Assembly: GCF_000315625.1 (NCBI RefSeq) | Contig: NW_005434557.1 | Location: forward strand, 60,497 to 81,953 | Reading direction: 5' to 3' | From: Guillardia theta CCMP2712 | Lineage: Eukaryota > Cryptophyceae > Pyrenomonadales > Geminigeraceae | Length of the DNA stretch: 21,457 nucleotides | Notes under the pieces: generated by a model | Database searches by the model: none | Told to the model about the DNA's origin: nothing | Seen by the model: the letters and a program-made list of their open reading frames with translations, nothing else | Shown: positions 8,188 through 17,800 of the stretch, piece by piece | How positions within the stretch are numbered: the stretch's first letter is position 1 | Layout of the letters: each line of letters starts with the position of its first letter | Program-made: the position numbers and the translations under genes

Positions 8188-11100
8188 TTACGGCCCCCGG
8201 ATGGTCTCACAAACATCTGGGGCCAGGGAGCATCTCCTGCCGCTCTTCCTCCTCCTCCTCCTCCTCCTCTTCCTCCCTCTTCGTCCTGGCTACTCACCCC
8301 GGCTGATATCAGCGGCAGCAGCCTTGAGTTGGAGCCTCTGGTTCTCGGCGCGGAGCTGCTGGAGGTAAATCTCAAGCATCTCCGTCTTCCAGTCGTCCTG
8401 CTCCTGCTCGCTGGTCGACGCCGTGTAGATGCTCCTCGACCAGGCTCGCTGCATCTTGTCCGTGTCCAAGTTGACTTTCGGGTACAACTGGCCGATGACC
8501 CGCACGAGGGCGTCGAAGGAGCAGCGCTTCTGGTTCCAGATGTCATGGCAGGGCTGGTCGGCGAGCGGAGCATCCAAGGTCCTCTCAATGTAGTTCTTCC
8601 TCCTCGTCAGCCTCGCAATCTCTGCTTCGATCTCCGTCATCTCCTTCCGCAGCTCCACCTCGTTGATCTCCGGGTCAGGGATGTGACCGTCCAGCGCCTG
8701 GACGAGACTTCGGTCAGCCCGAGAGCGGCTGAGAAGGAGTAGGAGCAGGGAGCAGGGAGCAGGGAGCAGGGAGCAGGGAGCAGGGAGCAGGGAGCAGGGA
8801 GCAGGGAGTAAGGAGGGAAGATCAAAGGAAGGGAGGAGGAGACTTGACCTCTAAAGCATGGAGCAGCATGGTGTTGCTGTATGTGCTCCCCGCGAACAGG
8901 CTGTGGCTGATGTCCTGAACCGCCTTGACAACATCCTCATGCACAGCGTCGGGGGCATCTTTCCCGAGCCTCTCTGCCTGTTAGCAAGACACAAGTCAAC
9001 ATGAGAATGAGGCGAGGGAGAGGGAGAGGACAGCAGGCAGGAGGAGGCGAGCGGGCTTGAGGTCGTGCAGCCACTTACAGTCTTCTTGCCTTCCTCCTTG
9101 GCAGCAGCGTAACCGTCCATGAGGATGGCAACGAACACGTTCATGAGGACCATGCCCGTGAGAAACATCCAGGAGATGAAGAAGACGTTTGCCATGATGG
9201 GATTGATGTAGCCCAAGTTGAAGTTGCCGATGGTTGGGCCCAGGTCAAAGGCCCCGAAGAGAGACTCCCACATCACCTGCACAGCCTCAGCTGGCGAAGA
9301 CGAGAGCACGGGCGACAGACAGTTGAAAAAGAGGACGAGGCAGAAGAAGGAGGGGAGAAGGGTGGGAGGGGGACAGAAAAGCATGCGACATCGTAGAAAG
9401 AAGAGTTGAAGGGAGGGAGTGAGGGAACCAGAGATGGGAGAGGTGAGAAGGAAGAGACGTCTTGGCAAGACAGGACGGAAGACCTGAATAGAGTTGGGGA
9501 CAGTGGCGAAGTCTCTGCTCTGATTGCCGAAGTTGAGATGTCCGATGGCAGCATACCCGACCAGCATGACCCCGAAGATGAGGCAGAAGTGATAGAGATG
9601 CACCATGGAGGCACTGAGAGTCTTGTTGACGATCTGCAGGCGGGGCTGAAACTCGTAATACTTGAAGAACCTCAGGGTGCCAATGAGGATGGAAATGAAG
9701 TTTACGGAGAGCTGATCGCGGTTGGTGCGGTAGAGCTGCTCGAAGATGGGGTCGTAGTCGTTGGTGGGGACGCGGACTGGATGGCAGATGATGTTCTTCA
9801 TGTACCCGATGCGGATGACGATGAACATGAGGTAGCACGTGTAGTTGACCAGGTCCAGACAGGCCCACTGCGAGCAAGGATGAGACGGGGCAGGGAGAAT
9901 AGGGGATGGCGATCAGAGCGATCACGGTCACTTACCATGTTGAAGAATTTGTGGAGGCGACGAAGATAGATGGCAGTCAGGAAGTTGCGGATGTAGGAAG
10001 AGATCAAGAAGAAGACCCAGACCATGAAGGCGATCTCGAAGCCCAGGAGAATGAAGTCCTTCTGCGTCAGGTAGGGCTCCATGTTGATGGAGCCGATGCT
10101 TACCGTCGTCCCTCCAGGGAGATTCCGCTGCACTGAAGTGGCGGACGGGTCGGACGTGATGTACCTGGTTGCCGAAGGTTTCAAGCAAGCAGAGGGGAAG
10201 ATGAAGGGAGAAGGAGTCAAGAAGAATCATCCAAGGTAGCGATCGACAAACAGAACGAAGAAGGAGACAACAAGGACTGGCAAGACAAGGAAGAGAAGAC
10301 AGTAGCGGAGGAGGCGGAGAGGACTTACGTTCCGAAGTGAGAGAACTGAAGAGACACCTTGGCGAAGGTGAACATGCCAAAGTTTCCATTGTAGAAGGTG
10401 AACTTAAGGTCGATGTGGCGGGTCTTGGAGTCCAACCATCTTAGCTCCTGCAGCTGCTGGATCTGCTGCAGGTTTGCCTTGATGCCGTCGGCGAGTGACA
10501 GCCACGCTCGATATCCCTGGTCCTTGTAGCTGTACTGGAACGAGTTGACAACGTTGGAGTACTCTGTCTGGTTCAGCTTCTCTCGATCTCCGAACTTGGA
10601 GTTCTCAAGGTCCACGAGGTACTGCTGGTAGTCAGGCGAGCTCTCGTCGATCTCCATGATCGGCTGGCTGCTCCCACAGACGTCCTTGGTGCCGTTGACT
10701 CGCAGGGGAGGGTCGGCAGTGACGTACTTGACGTTGCTGTAGCATGTGGGGTAGAACAAGGAGTACATGGAGTACTCGCAAGGCTCCAGCTCTCCTCTCT
10801 TCTGAATGATGAGCACCCCCCCGATGAGCTTGTTGTAGTTGTAGATCATCCCCATCTCATCGGTCGTGAAAGGATCGCCGTTGTACCAAGTCCCTCCCAG
10901 GATGCTGTTGATGAGACCCCCGTCTGGTTCGGTGCCGTCTGTGAAGCTCTGTTGCTTGTTGTCGTAAGACTTGAGGAGATAGTCGAAAAAGTCTCCCTGC
11001 ATCTGAACGGAAGAGAGCGCTTCGTCCTGGGAGCAGCTCAAGTGAGAGGCAGCAAGACTTCACCCAACATGGCTGTCAACGCACCTGCTGCAAGAGACCG

Positions 11101-11483
11101 TTTCTGATCGCATCGTCGATCAAGTTTGCGACCTCCACGTCGGATTGAAAGACTACCAACATGACGAAAAGAACAAAGAAAAGCGCGTAGAAGAATAGCT
11201 CCGTGTATCCATTCATTACACCGGGCCTGCATACAAGGTTGGTATCTCAGAGGATTCATACCCACAGAGTTGCTCTCGTTACCATCGTCGCAGATGAAAT
11301 ATTGTCTGTTTGATATTGATCTCGCTGTCTTGGAAGTGATCTGCAAGACAATCGTAAAGATCTGAGGATAAACTGATCGTGTGTTTTCTCACAGATGTTA
11401 TGAACATTTGCCCCCTTACGAGCTTTCCTTTGCTTCTTCATTTTGCCGAATAGAATGGCCTGGATCGTTCCCAACTTAGGCAT
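8188..11483 (-). CDS. Polycystin-2 (PKD2/TRPP)-type cation channel
   Basis: Ten exons, all in phase, encode 776 residues: 11483-11420, 11340-11283, 11226-11085, 11026-10329, 10164-9936, 9867-9484, 9276-9079, 8977-8849, 8697-8298 and 8216-8188. Order: short N-terminus; a pre-S1 stretch, TIFHLRRWPGVMNGYTELFF, leading into S1 (about 44-68); a large extracellular polycystin (TOP) domain (about 85-345) with NGT and NQT glycosylation sequons and the family motif FTFYNGNFGMFTFAKVSLQF; S2 (about 359-385); S3 (398-420); S4 (about 450-470); S5 (about 487-511); pore (527-545); S6 (about 551-581); then two predicted coils (about 645-675 and 733-765). Family members are tetrameric, Ca2+-permeable channels of cilia and internal membranes. 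The pore reads LFGAFDLG, lacking the usual first filter Asp. No EF-hand is seen. ATG 11483 is the first Met in the open frame, which is bounded by an upstream TAA; a further 5' exon is possible. Confidence 0.92.
8736..8812. repeat. GGGAGCA heptanucleotide minisatellite in a polycystin intron
   Basis: About nine to ten tandem copies of GGGAGCA (CTCCCTG on the coding strand) inside the intron between exons 8977-8849 and 8697-8298. A 7-bp period cannot be coding-neutral, which agrees with the intron call. Confidence 0.92.
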
Positions 11484-12732
11484 CTTGACTCCCGGTCCTG
11501 ACAAGACCGTGACCCCAGACTTTATCGAAAGGATCCACAGAAACCTCACAAGTTTCAAAGCGCGGAAGCAATCAAGAGAATAAGATGGCTCTTATTCCTT
11601 GAGAAAGTGAAGGACACCTCGTCAATATAACGGAAAGCAGCTTGTTTTCAACCCTGAGATGTATTCAGACAAGCCATATACATCAAGGTTTGTCATGCAA
11701 CTGTGCTGTCAGGCCCTCTTCTCTTTCCTCTATCTCTCTTTCCCATGCCTCTCTTCTCCTCTCTTCTTCTGCCGAGTTCTTCTCTGTTTCCTCTCCTGAC
11801 TTCCTCTGCTTCCCTCCCACTCTCCCTCTCCTCCTACCTCTCTCCTCTCTGCTCTCGCTCTCGCTCTTGCTCTCGCCCTCGCCCTCGCCCTCGCTCTCTC
11901 TCTCGCCCTCGCTCTCTCTCTCGCGCGCGCGCGCTCTCTCTCTCTCTCCCTCCCTCCCTCCCTCCTTCTCTCGCCCTCGCTCTCGCTCTCGCTCCGAGTC
12001 GCTCTCCCCCTCCCTCTCTCCTCTCTGCTCTCGCTCTCTTCGCTCTTGTCCATCACAAGTAAAAGTCACATGAAGTTTTGTTCCTCTCGTCAAAGTGACC
12101 CCGACAGGACCAACACTACCCCCACCCCCTCATCCCTCAGTCCAGCGGCCCTCAAATACCCGGTACCTGTCTGAAAGTCCTCTACCCGGGTACTCGTGCC
12201 AGTTCAACGGTTGTAGTGGCCCGAGCCGGGCCCGGCCGGAACTTCGGACAAACATGGTCCAGGCCCGACCCGGGCCCCGGCCCTTCTAAGAGAGAGACTG
12301 AAGTGAGAGCTGCCCAAAGCATTTGCTAAACATACCTGTAGGATTGATTTGCTGCCTCCAATTGCGGCCCATGGCGAGGGAGAACGGATGCGCATATGAG
12401 AGCGAGCGAGGAAGAGCGAGGAAGAGCGAGAGAGCGAGAGAGCGAGAGAGAGCGAGGAAGCAATGCAGGAGACAGTTCTTGATAGTCCTATGAGAAATGT
12501 AAACATTTAGAGGAGGGCATGCATGCATGGTGGGTCTTTTCCGTCTCAAGGAATAACTGAGGGGAGGCAGGCAGGATCTCCTTGCAGCGGAGCATCTCAT
12601 TGAAAAGTGGCCGTCAACAGCACAGACCTCACTAGCCGAGGACGATGCGAGAGAGGATGGAAAGAGGGACGAGCTGAGCCAGACTTGGATACATGCTCGT
12701 TCCTCCTGATGCTCTCATGATTGTTCTCGTCA
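11484..12732. other. Polycystin upstream flank with pyrimidine and CTCGCC low complexity
   Basis: No gene supported. 11720-12050 is an interrupted polypyrimidine tract with CTCGCC/CTCGCT repeats and a GCGCGCGCGC run near 11923-11934. 12215-12285 is very GC-rich with GGGCCCGG palindromes. 12400-12450 is a GAGCGA/GAGAGC purine repeat. The first 200-300 bp next to 11483 probably contain the polycystin promoter, but I see no defined element. Confidence 0.5.
11850..12050. repeat. Interrupted CTCGCC/CTCTCT low-complexity tract
   Basis: Hexamer-like CTCGCC and CTCGCT units alternate with CT dinucleotide, CCCT and CGCG runs. Long open frames across it on both strands are Ser/Arg/Leu or Glu/Arg artefacts of the repeat. 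Confidence 0.88.
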
Positions 12733-12787
12733 ATGCGCAAAGCTCCGACACCTAACGCCTTCACTCCGGCAAGAGGACATGCGAATG
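12733..12787 (+). CDS. Doubtful first exon (18 codons)
   Basis: ATG 12733 opens an 18-codon stretch (MRKAPTPNAFTPARGHAN) that ends at a GTGAGC donor. Possible acceptors follow at 13045 (after CTCCTGTCAG) and 13092 (after CTGCAG). Joining to 13092 gives a small protein ending ASFGPLLANPRRDE with a stop at about 13177. A weaker acceptor would lead into the frame of the SAP gene. I cannot choose between a separate micro-gene, a 5' exon of the SAP gene, or chance. Confidence 0.15.
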
Positions 12788-13170
12788 GTGAGCAACTTCC
12801 TCGTTGTGTGTCCTCTTCGATCCGTTGCTTGTGTCTGCTGCTGTTCCCTTCTCCTCCTTCGTTGGTATATCGTCATACTGCCAGACCTTCTCATACCCTG
12901 CTCTGTGATTTGCTGCCTGATCTTTGCTGTTGTTGTACTCTTTTGTCACATGCAAATGGCAGAGAGCTTCAAGTATCTTCTTCCTTCTCTCAATCCTGCG
13001 AGAGGTCAGAGCAAACCTCGTGAGGAACCTCCCTCTGACTTAGCTGCTCCTGTCAGGTCACGACATATGCTGGAGTCTCCCATGGTCTGCAGGAAAACCT
13101 CTACTTGCTGCGGTCACCCGTCAGCGGGAGGCCGCGAGCTTCGGCCCTCTGCTTGCAAATCCGCGGCGGG

Positions 13171-14692
13171 ATGAATGACAACTCACCCAACGACGACAAG
13201 CATTCAGAGAGGGGAGGGAAAACCAAGTCGGGAATACAAGAAATGTCGCACGAGGAACTGATGAAGATACAGCTCATTTCAAGGGTTCCTCAGATGAAAC
13301 TCGACGAGCTCAAAGTGATGTACTTGGCGTGACAGACTTTGTGTGCTGATCCGTTCGCAGGAAGAGCTGAAGAGACGAGGGCTGGAGATCAAAGGAAAGA
13401 AACAGGACCTTGTGGACAGACTGAAGGAGGCGATCAGCAATGACGTAGCCGTACAGGTGAGACTGCAAGGTCTGATCTGTTTGCTCATCACCTGGAAGGT
13501 ACCGGTGAAAGTCAGCAGGGAAACTTTGGACAAGAGCTCTGCGGGCCGCAGGATAGCGGGAGAGAGCATGAGGGCTCCCAGGAGCCAGGCGGAGGCAGCG
13601 GCAGACCCTATGGAAGAGAGGAGGATGGAAGCACGAGTAGCGGATCTTAGAGAGGACGTCTACCTCCCCTCCTCCCCTCCCCCGCCCGAAGTCTACTTGC
13701 AGGAACAGAGAGACTTCCGGGAGAACCTCCGCAGACAAGCCATGGCGAGCCCGAGAGCCGAGTTCCAGCCCAGAAGCGAACACCTCTTGCGCCCCAGTGA
13801 CGCCGACATGCTCAGGCAAGCTGCCGACCGTCAGGACGGTTGGGTTTCTGTTCGCGACCTCGAGACAAAGCGGCAGGAGCAGGAAGCGAACCTGCCGCCG
13901 CAGCCTTTCGACCGGCAAGAGTCCCATGGGTTCGGTACGCAGGCGCAGGGCCGACGGTGGGGGCCGGGGGAGGGCGGGCAGCAAGGCTACAAGGGTGCTC
14001 TGAGATGCTCCTTCTGCAATAAAGTAGGACACTCTGCTGCCCAGTGCTACTTCCGCAAGAACAGCTTCAGCCGAGACTCGAGCGAAAGGTCCTACTATCG
14101 TCATTCCAACTTTCAGGGTGCTTTTGGGAACAAGAAGAACGAGGAGGAGGTGGCGTCGTCATCCTCCCCAGTCCCCATCCTGACCTTTCCTCCCCTGCAG
14201 TCTTCGACAATCCCGGAGTACGATGATCTGTCAGAAGAGAGCACGCCCTCGTCGCAAGGAGGGTGAATGCTCTTGCCTCCCGCTGATGCTTTCGCCTGCT
14301 GCTCCAATGATTCACCTCGCTTTTGCATCCCTCCTCTTTTATCTTGCTTTCTCTCCCTCCCTCCCGACCTCCCTCCCTTCTTCTCTTCCTCCCTTCCTCC
14401 CGCCCTCCTCTCCTTCCCTTCCTCCCTACCTCTCTGCCTTCCCTCCCTCCTTCCCTCCCCTCCCCTCCCACCCTTGCCTTGCCTTGCCTCTCTACCTACC
14501 TACCTACCTACCTACCTCCTTCACATCCACGTCGGGCGGTTGAGACGTTACAGGTACCATGGCTTCGAGGAGGCATTGGACGACTCGATTCCGGAGCTCA
14601 TCGATCTTGTTGACGACACGAAGATTGAGCGGCAGAAAGTCAGCGAGGCGATGAAATGTCCTCATGGGTTGTATAAGGTCTTTGACGTTTGA
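13171..14692 (+). CDS. SAP-domain and CCHC zinc-knuckle protein, probable nucleic-acid binder
   Basis: Exons 13171-13314, 13361-14262 and 14554-14692 give 394 residues. Joining 13314 to 13361 restores a SAP motif (about residues 42-73): MKLDELKEELKRRGLEIKGK, then KQDLVDRLKEAI. SAP folds are helix-extended loop-helix DNA- or RNA-binding modules of chromatin and RNA-processing proteins. After a charged, Pro/Gln/Arg-rich linker comes one zinc knuckle (264-277), CSFCNKVGHSAAQC, with exact C-x2-C-x4-H-x4-C spacing. The last exon is acidic (ALDDSIPELIDLVDD) and joins in phase across a CT-rich 291-nt intron; otherwise the protein stops at 14266. A possible intron at 13457-13515 (GTGAGA...GTCAG) would shift into a frame that soon stops, so I kept it as coding. 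The Kelch gene starts 134 bp downstream. No RT or integrase is nearby, so a retroelement gag origin is only a thought. Confidence 0.72.
14340..14520. repeat. CTCC/CTTCC pyrimidine tract with CCTA tetranucleotide run
   Basis: Low-complexity CTCCCT and CTTCCC sequence ends in a run of about six CCTA units near 14491-14517. It lies inside the last intron of the SAP/zinc-knuckle gene. Confidence 0.88.
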
Positions 14693-14826
14693 CACCGCGT
14701 CTACCTGAACGCTGCCGATAGACCAATACAATCAATTACAGCAAACGAAGAGCAGACAGGGAGAGAGCGGCAGGTGAGGGGAGGAGAGGAGGTGCTGAGA
14801 AGACGAGAGCACGTCGTGACTCGGGG

Positions 14827-17800
14827 ATGAACACAAGGGTTGTTGAAGATCACTGAGGAGATGAAGGCTTTTTTTCCTGGCGCGAGAGACAACTGCGGTG
14901 ACCGAGTTCCAGCCTGATCCGTCTGATCCTTTGATTGACGGAGTTGGCACAGGGACTCTACTCCAACCGGATGTCTACACCGATGAGGAGTTGTACTCGG
15001 TCGGATACACCAAGGAGAAGATCGAGACGCTCCGACGACCTCCATCAGGTGCCCTGCCCTCGAACCTGAGCTTGTCTCATCGCATTCAGAGCGACATGTT
15101 CCGTACTTCGAAGAGCTGCTTGCTCCCGTGGAGTCTGCTCGGTCAGGGGAGGCGCAGGGGAAAGAGGGAACAAGGCAAGAGCTGGAGGAGGAAGCGGGTT
15201 GTGAAGGGCCAGTGGAACGAGACACCTTCATAGCTGCCATTGGAGGCTCCATCACATTCCGGTGATGATCGTGACTGAAAGGATTCAACTCTGACCTTGG
15301 GTGTGTTCGCTCGTGTAAGCTTTGATCCCTCGTCTTCCTATCAACAAGCCAACCATCTGTGTCAGTATGTCGAGACCAGCAGATTCGAAAAGTTTGTTTT
15401 GTTTGAGTGCTTCGAACGGCTGAACGACTCTGATTCAGAGGAAGTCTGTCGCGGTGGAAGTTCAAGGCAGACATGCTTTGCCCTCGAGACGGACTGGTGT
15501 GTGCCGCTGCTTCAAGCTTCAAGAGTGACGAGACTTCAGTCCGCTCTCTTCTACAAGGATCGCATCTACACATTCGGGGGGCTGGACGATGTCCTGCCAT
15601 TGTGTTCAAATTGCTTGTCACTTGCCTTTGTAGGACGCGAACGATCTCGATAACGTTGAGAGCTGCGGCCTTGACTTTCAATGGCGTCAAGAACGGTTTT
15701 CAACACCACGACTTGTCAGTCTCCTCCCGTCGGCATCATGAGATTGATTGCTTCTTGTAGACAAGCTTTCATTCCACCGCGCTGCTCAACGACCGCATCT
15801 ACCTAATCGGAGGACAAGGCTTCGATCTGGAAACAAGGCAGCCGGCGAGTTGGAGCGCATCTGTAGGGGCGGCGGGTGATACCTGCTCCTCCAGGCATGG
15901 TGGAACCAAGTCAGCTGCCTGGATCTCACCACAGGGAGATGGACTGAGTGTCCGTCTATGAACAGAAAGGTGCTGTTAGCAGCATGCTCCTGACGTGCAT
16001 GACGAGCAAGGCAGCGCTGCTACTTCCAGGCAGTGTCTGTGCATGGCAGGATCTACGCCATTGGGGGTTGGAGCACCGAGTCGGAGGTGCTGGACACGAA
16101 TCTAGTGAGTGACGATGTGAAGGAGGGGAGGAGGGGGTGACGAGGGGCAGGGGATTCCGGGACTGAAGTGGGACTTGCGCCACCATATCACCAACACCGT
16201 CGAGTCGTTCGATCCACGGCATCTCCAGCTGCTCTCCCTGTTCAGTCGGTGATGGTGATGCAGAGAAGGGAAGTGGCGAATGGAACCCTCGATGTGTGCT
16301 CCGCTACAGGCCGGGGTCAGCAACGTCTCTCAGCTTCAACATCCCAAGAAGGTTCTTTGCTCCCTTCAAGCTCCTCCTTGATCACGTTGGCCCAGGTGCA
16401 GGATGGTAGCCGATGCTCGTTCGGGGCAGTCGGAGTTGGGCCGAAAGTCTATGTGGTTGGAGGATACGACGGGTGAGCACGTGGCTGAGCAGACGACCAA
16501 ACTCAACTCTTGTCAGGAACCACGTAATCGGGTCTGTTGAGTCGTTGGACGTCCGTGCAGGCCGCTGGGTCGAGGAGGCAGGCCGCTCGCTGCTCCTGAC
16601 AGCAAGTGAGAAATCTGCAGGCGAGCTTGCAGACTCCGAGGATGTGCCTGGCGGTATCAGCGCTCAACTCAAAAGTTAGTCATGCCTTACGCTTGTTTCT
16701 CTTGTTTCACCTGCTCGCTCCTGCCTTGCTCTCTTCTACTTCGCCCTCTTCTACTTCGCTCTCTTCTACTTCGCTCTCTTCTACTTTGCTCTCTTCTACT
16801 TTGCTCTCTTCTACTTCGCTCTCTTCTACTTCGCTCTCTTCTACTTTGCTCTCTTCTGCGCTCTCTTGAAAACTCTCTACTTCAGTTGATTGCGGCGGGA
16901 GGATGGGACGGCACGCGAGACCTCAAGGTGGTTGAGACTTATGACGGGAGCAGGCGAGAGACGCGAGAGATGGAGCTCGAGCCTCGCTGACGTCATCGGC
17001 AGGTGGGACGTCGCGCCTTCTCTCCTTGTCCCTCGCTCCAACTTCGCAATTGTGACGTGCGACTCGAGCCTCGATGTGCACGGGGACGTGGACTATGTGA
17101 GATGAAACAACCTCGCGCTCTATCAGAAGGACCATCTTCACTTACAGCAGCAGTCGCCTCGTAGCTCCTACTCGCCTCGTAGTTCGTACCCGCCTCGTAG
17201 CTCGTACCCGCCTCGTAGCTCGTACTCGCCTCGTAGCTCCTACTCGCCTCGTAGCTCCTACTCGCCTCGTAGCTCCTACTCGCCTCGTAGCTCCTACTCG
17301 CCTCGTAGCTCCTACTCGCCTCGTAGTTCGTACTCGCCTCGTAGCTCCTACTCGCCTCGTAGCTCCTACTCGCCTCGTAGCTCCTACTCGCCTCGTAGCT
17401 CCTACTCGCCTCGTAGCTCCTACTCGCCTCGTAGCTCCTACTCGCCTCGTAGCTCCTACTCGCCTCGTAGCTCCTACTCGCCTCGTAGCTCCTACTCGCC
17501 TCGTAGCTCCTACTCGCCTCGTAGCTCGTACCCGCCTCGTAGCTCCTACTCGCCTCGTAGCTCCTACTCGCCTCGTAGCTCGTACCCGCCTCGTAGCTCG
17601 TACTCGCCTCGTAGCTCGTACCCGCCTCGTAGCTCCTACTCGCCTCGTAGCTCCTACTCGCCTCGTAGCTCGTACTCGCCTCGTAGCTCGTACTCGCCTC
17701 GTAGCTCGTACTCGCCTCGTAGCTCCTACTCGCCTCGTAGCTCCTACTCGCCTCGTAGCTCGTACTCGCCTCGTAGCTCGTACTCGCCTCGTAGCTCCTA

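Noticed and set aside
11683-12093. Open frames on both strands with Glu/Arg or Ser/Leu repeats
   Set aside because: Products of the CTCGCC/CTCTCT low-complexity tract, not genes.
13310-14104. Minus-strand 264-codon open frame
   Set aside because: Antisense shadow of the SAP/zinc-knuckle exon, whose sense frame carries two recognisable motifs.
14701-15690. Minus-strand 329-codon open frame
   Set aside because: It overlaps the first Kelch-gene exons antisense, has Ser/Arg-rich unnatural composition and no domain.
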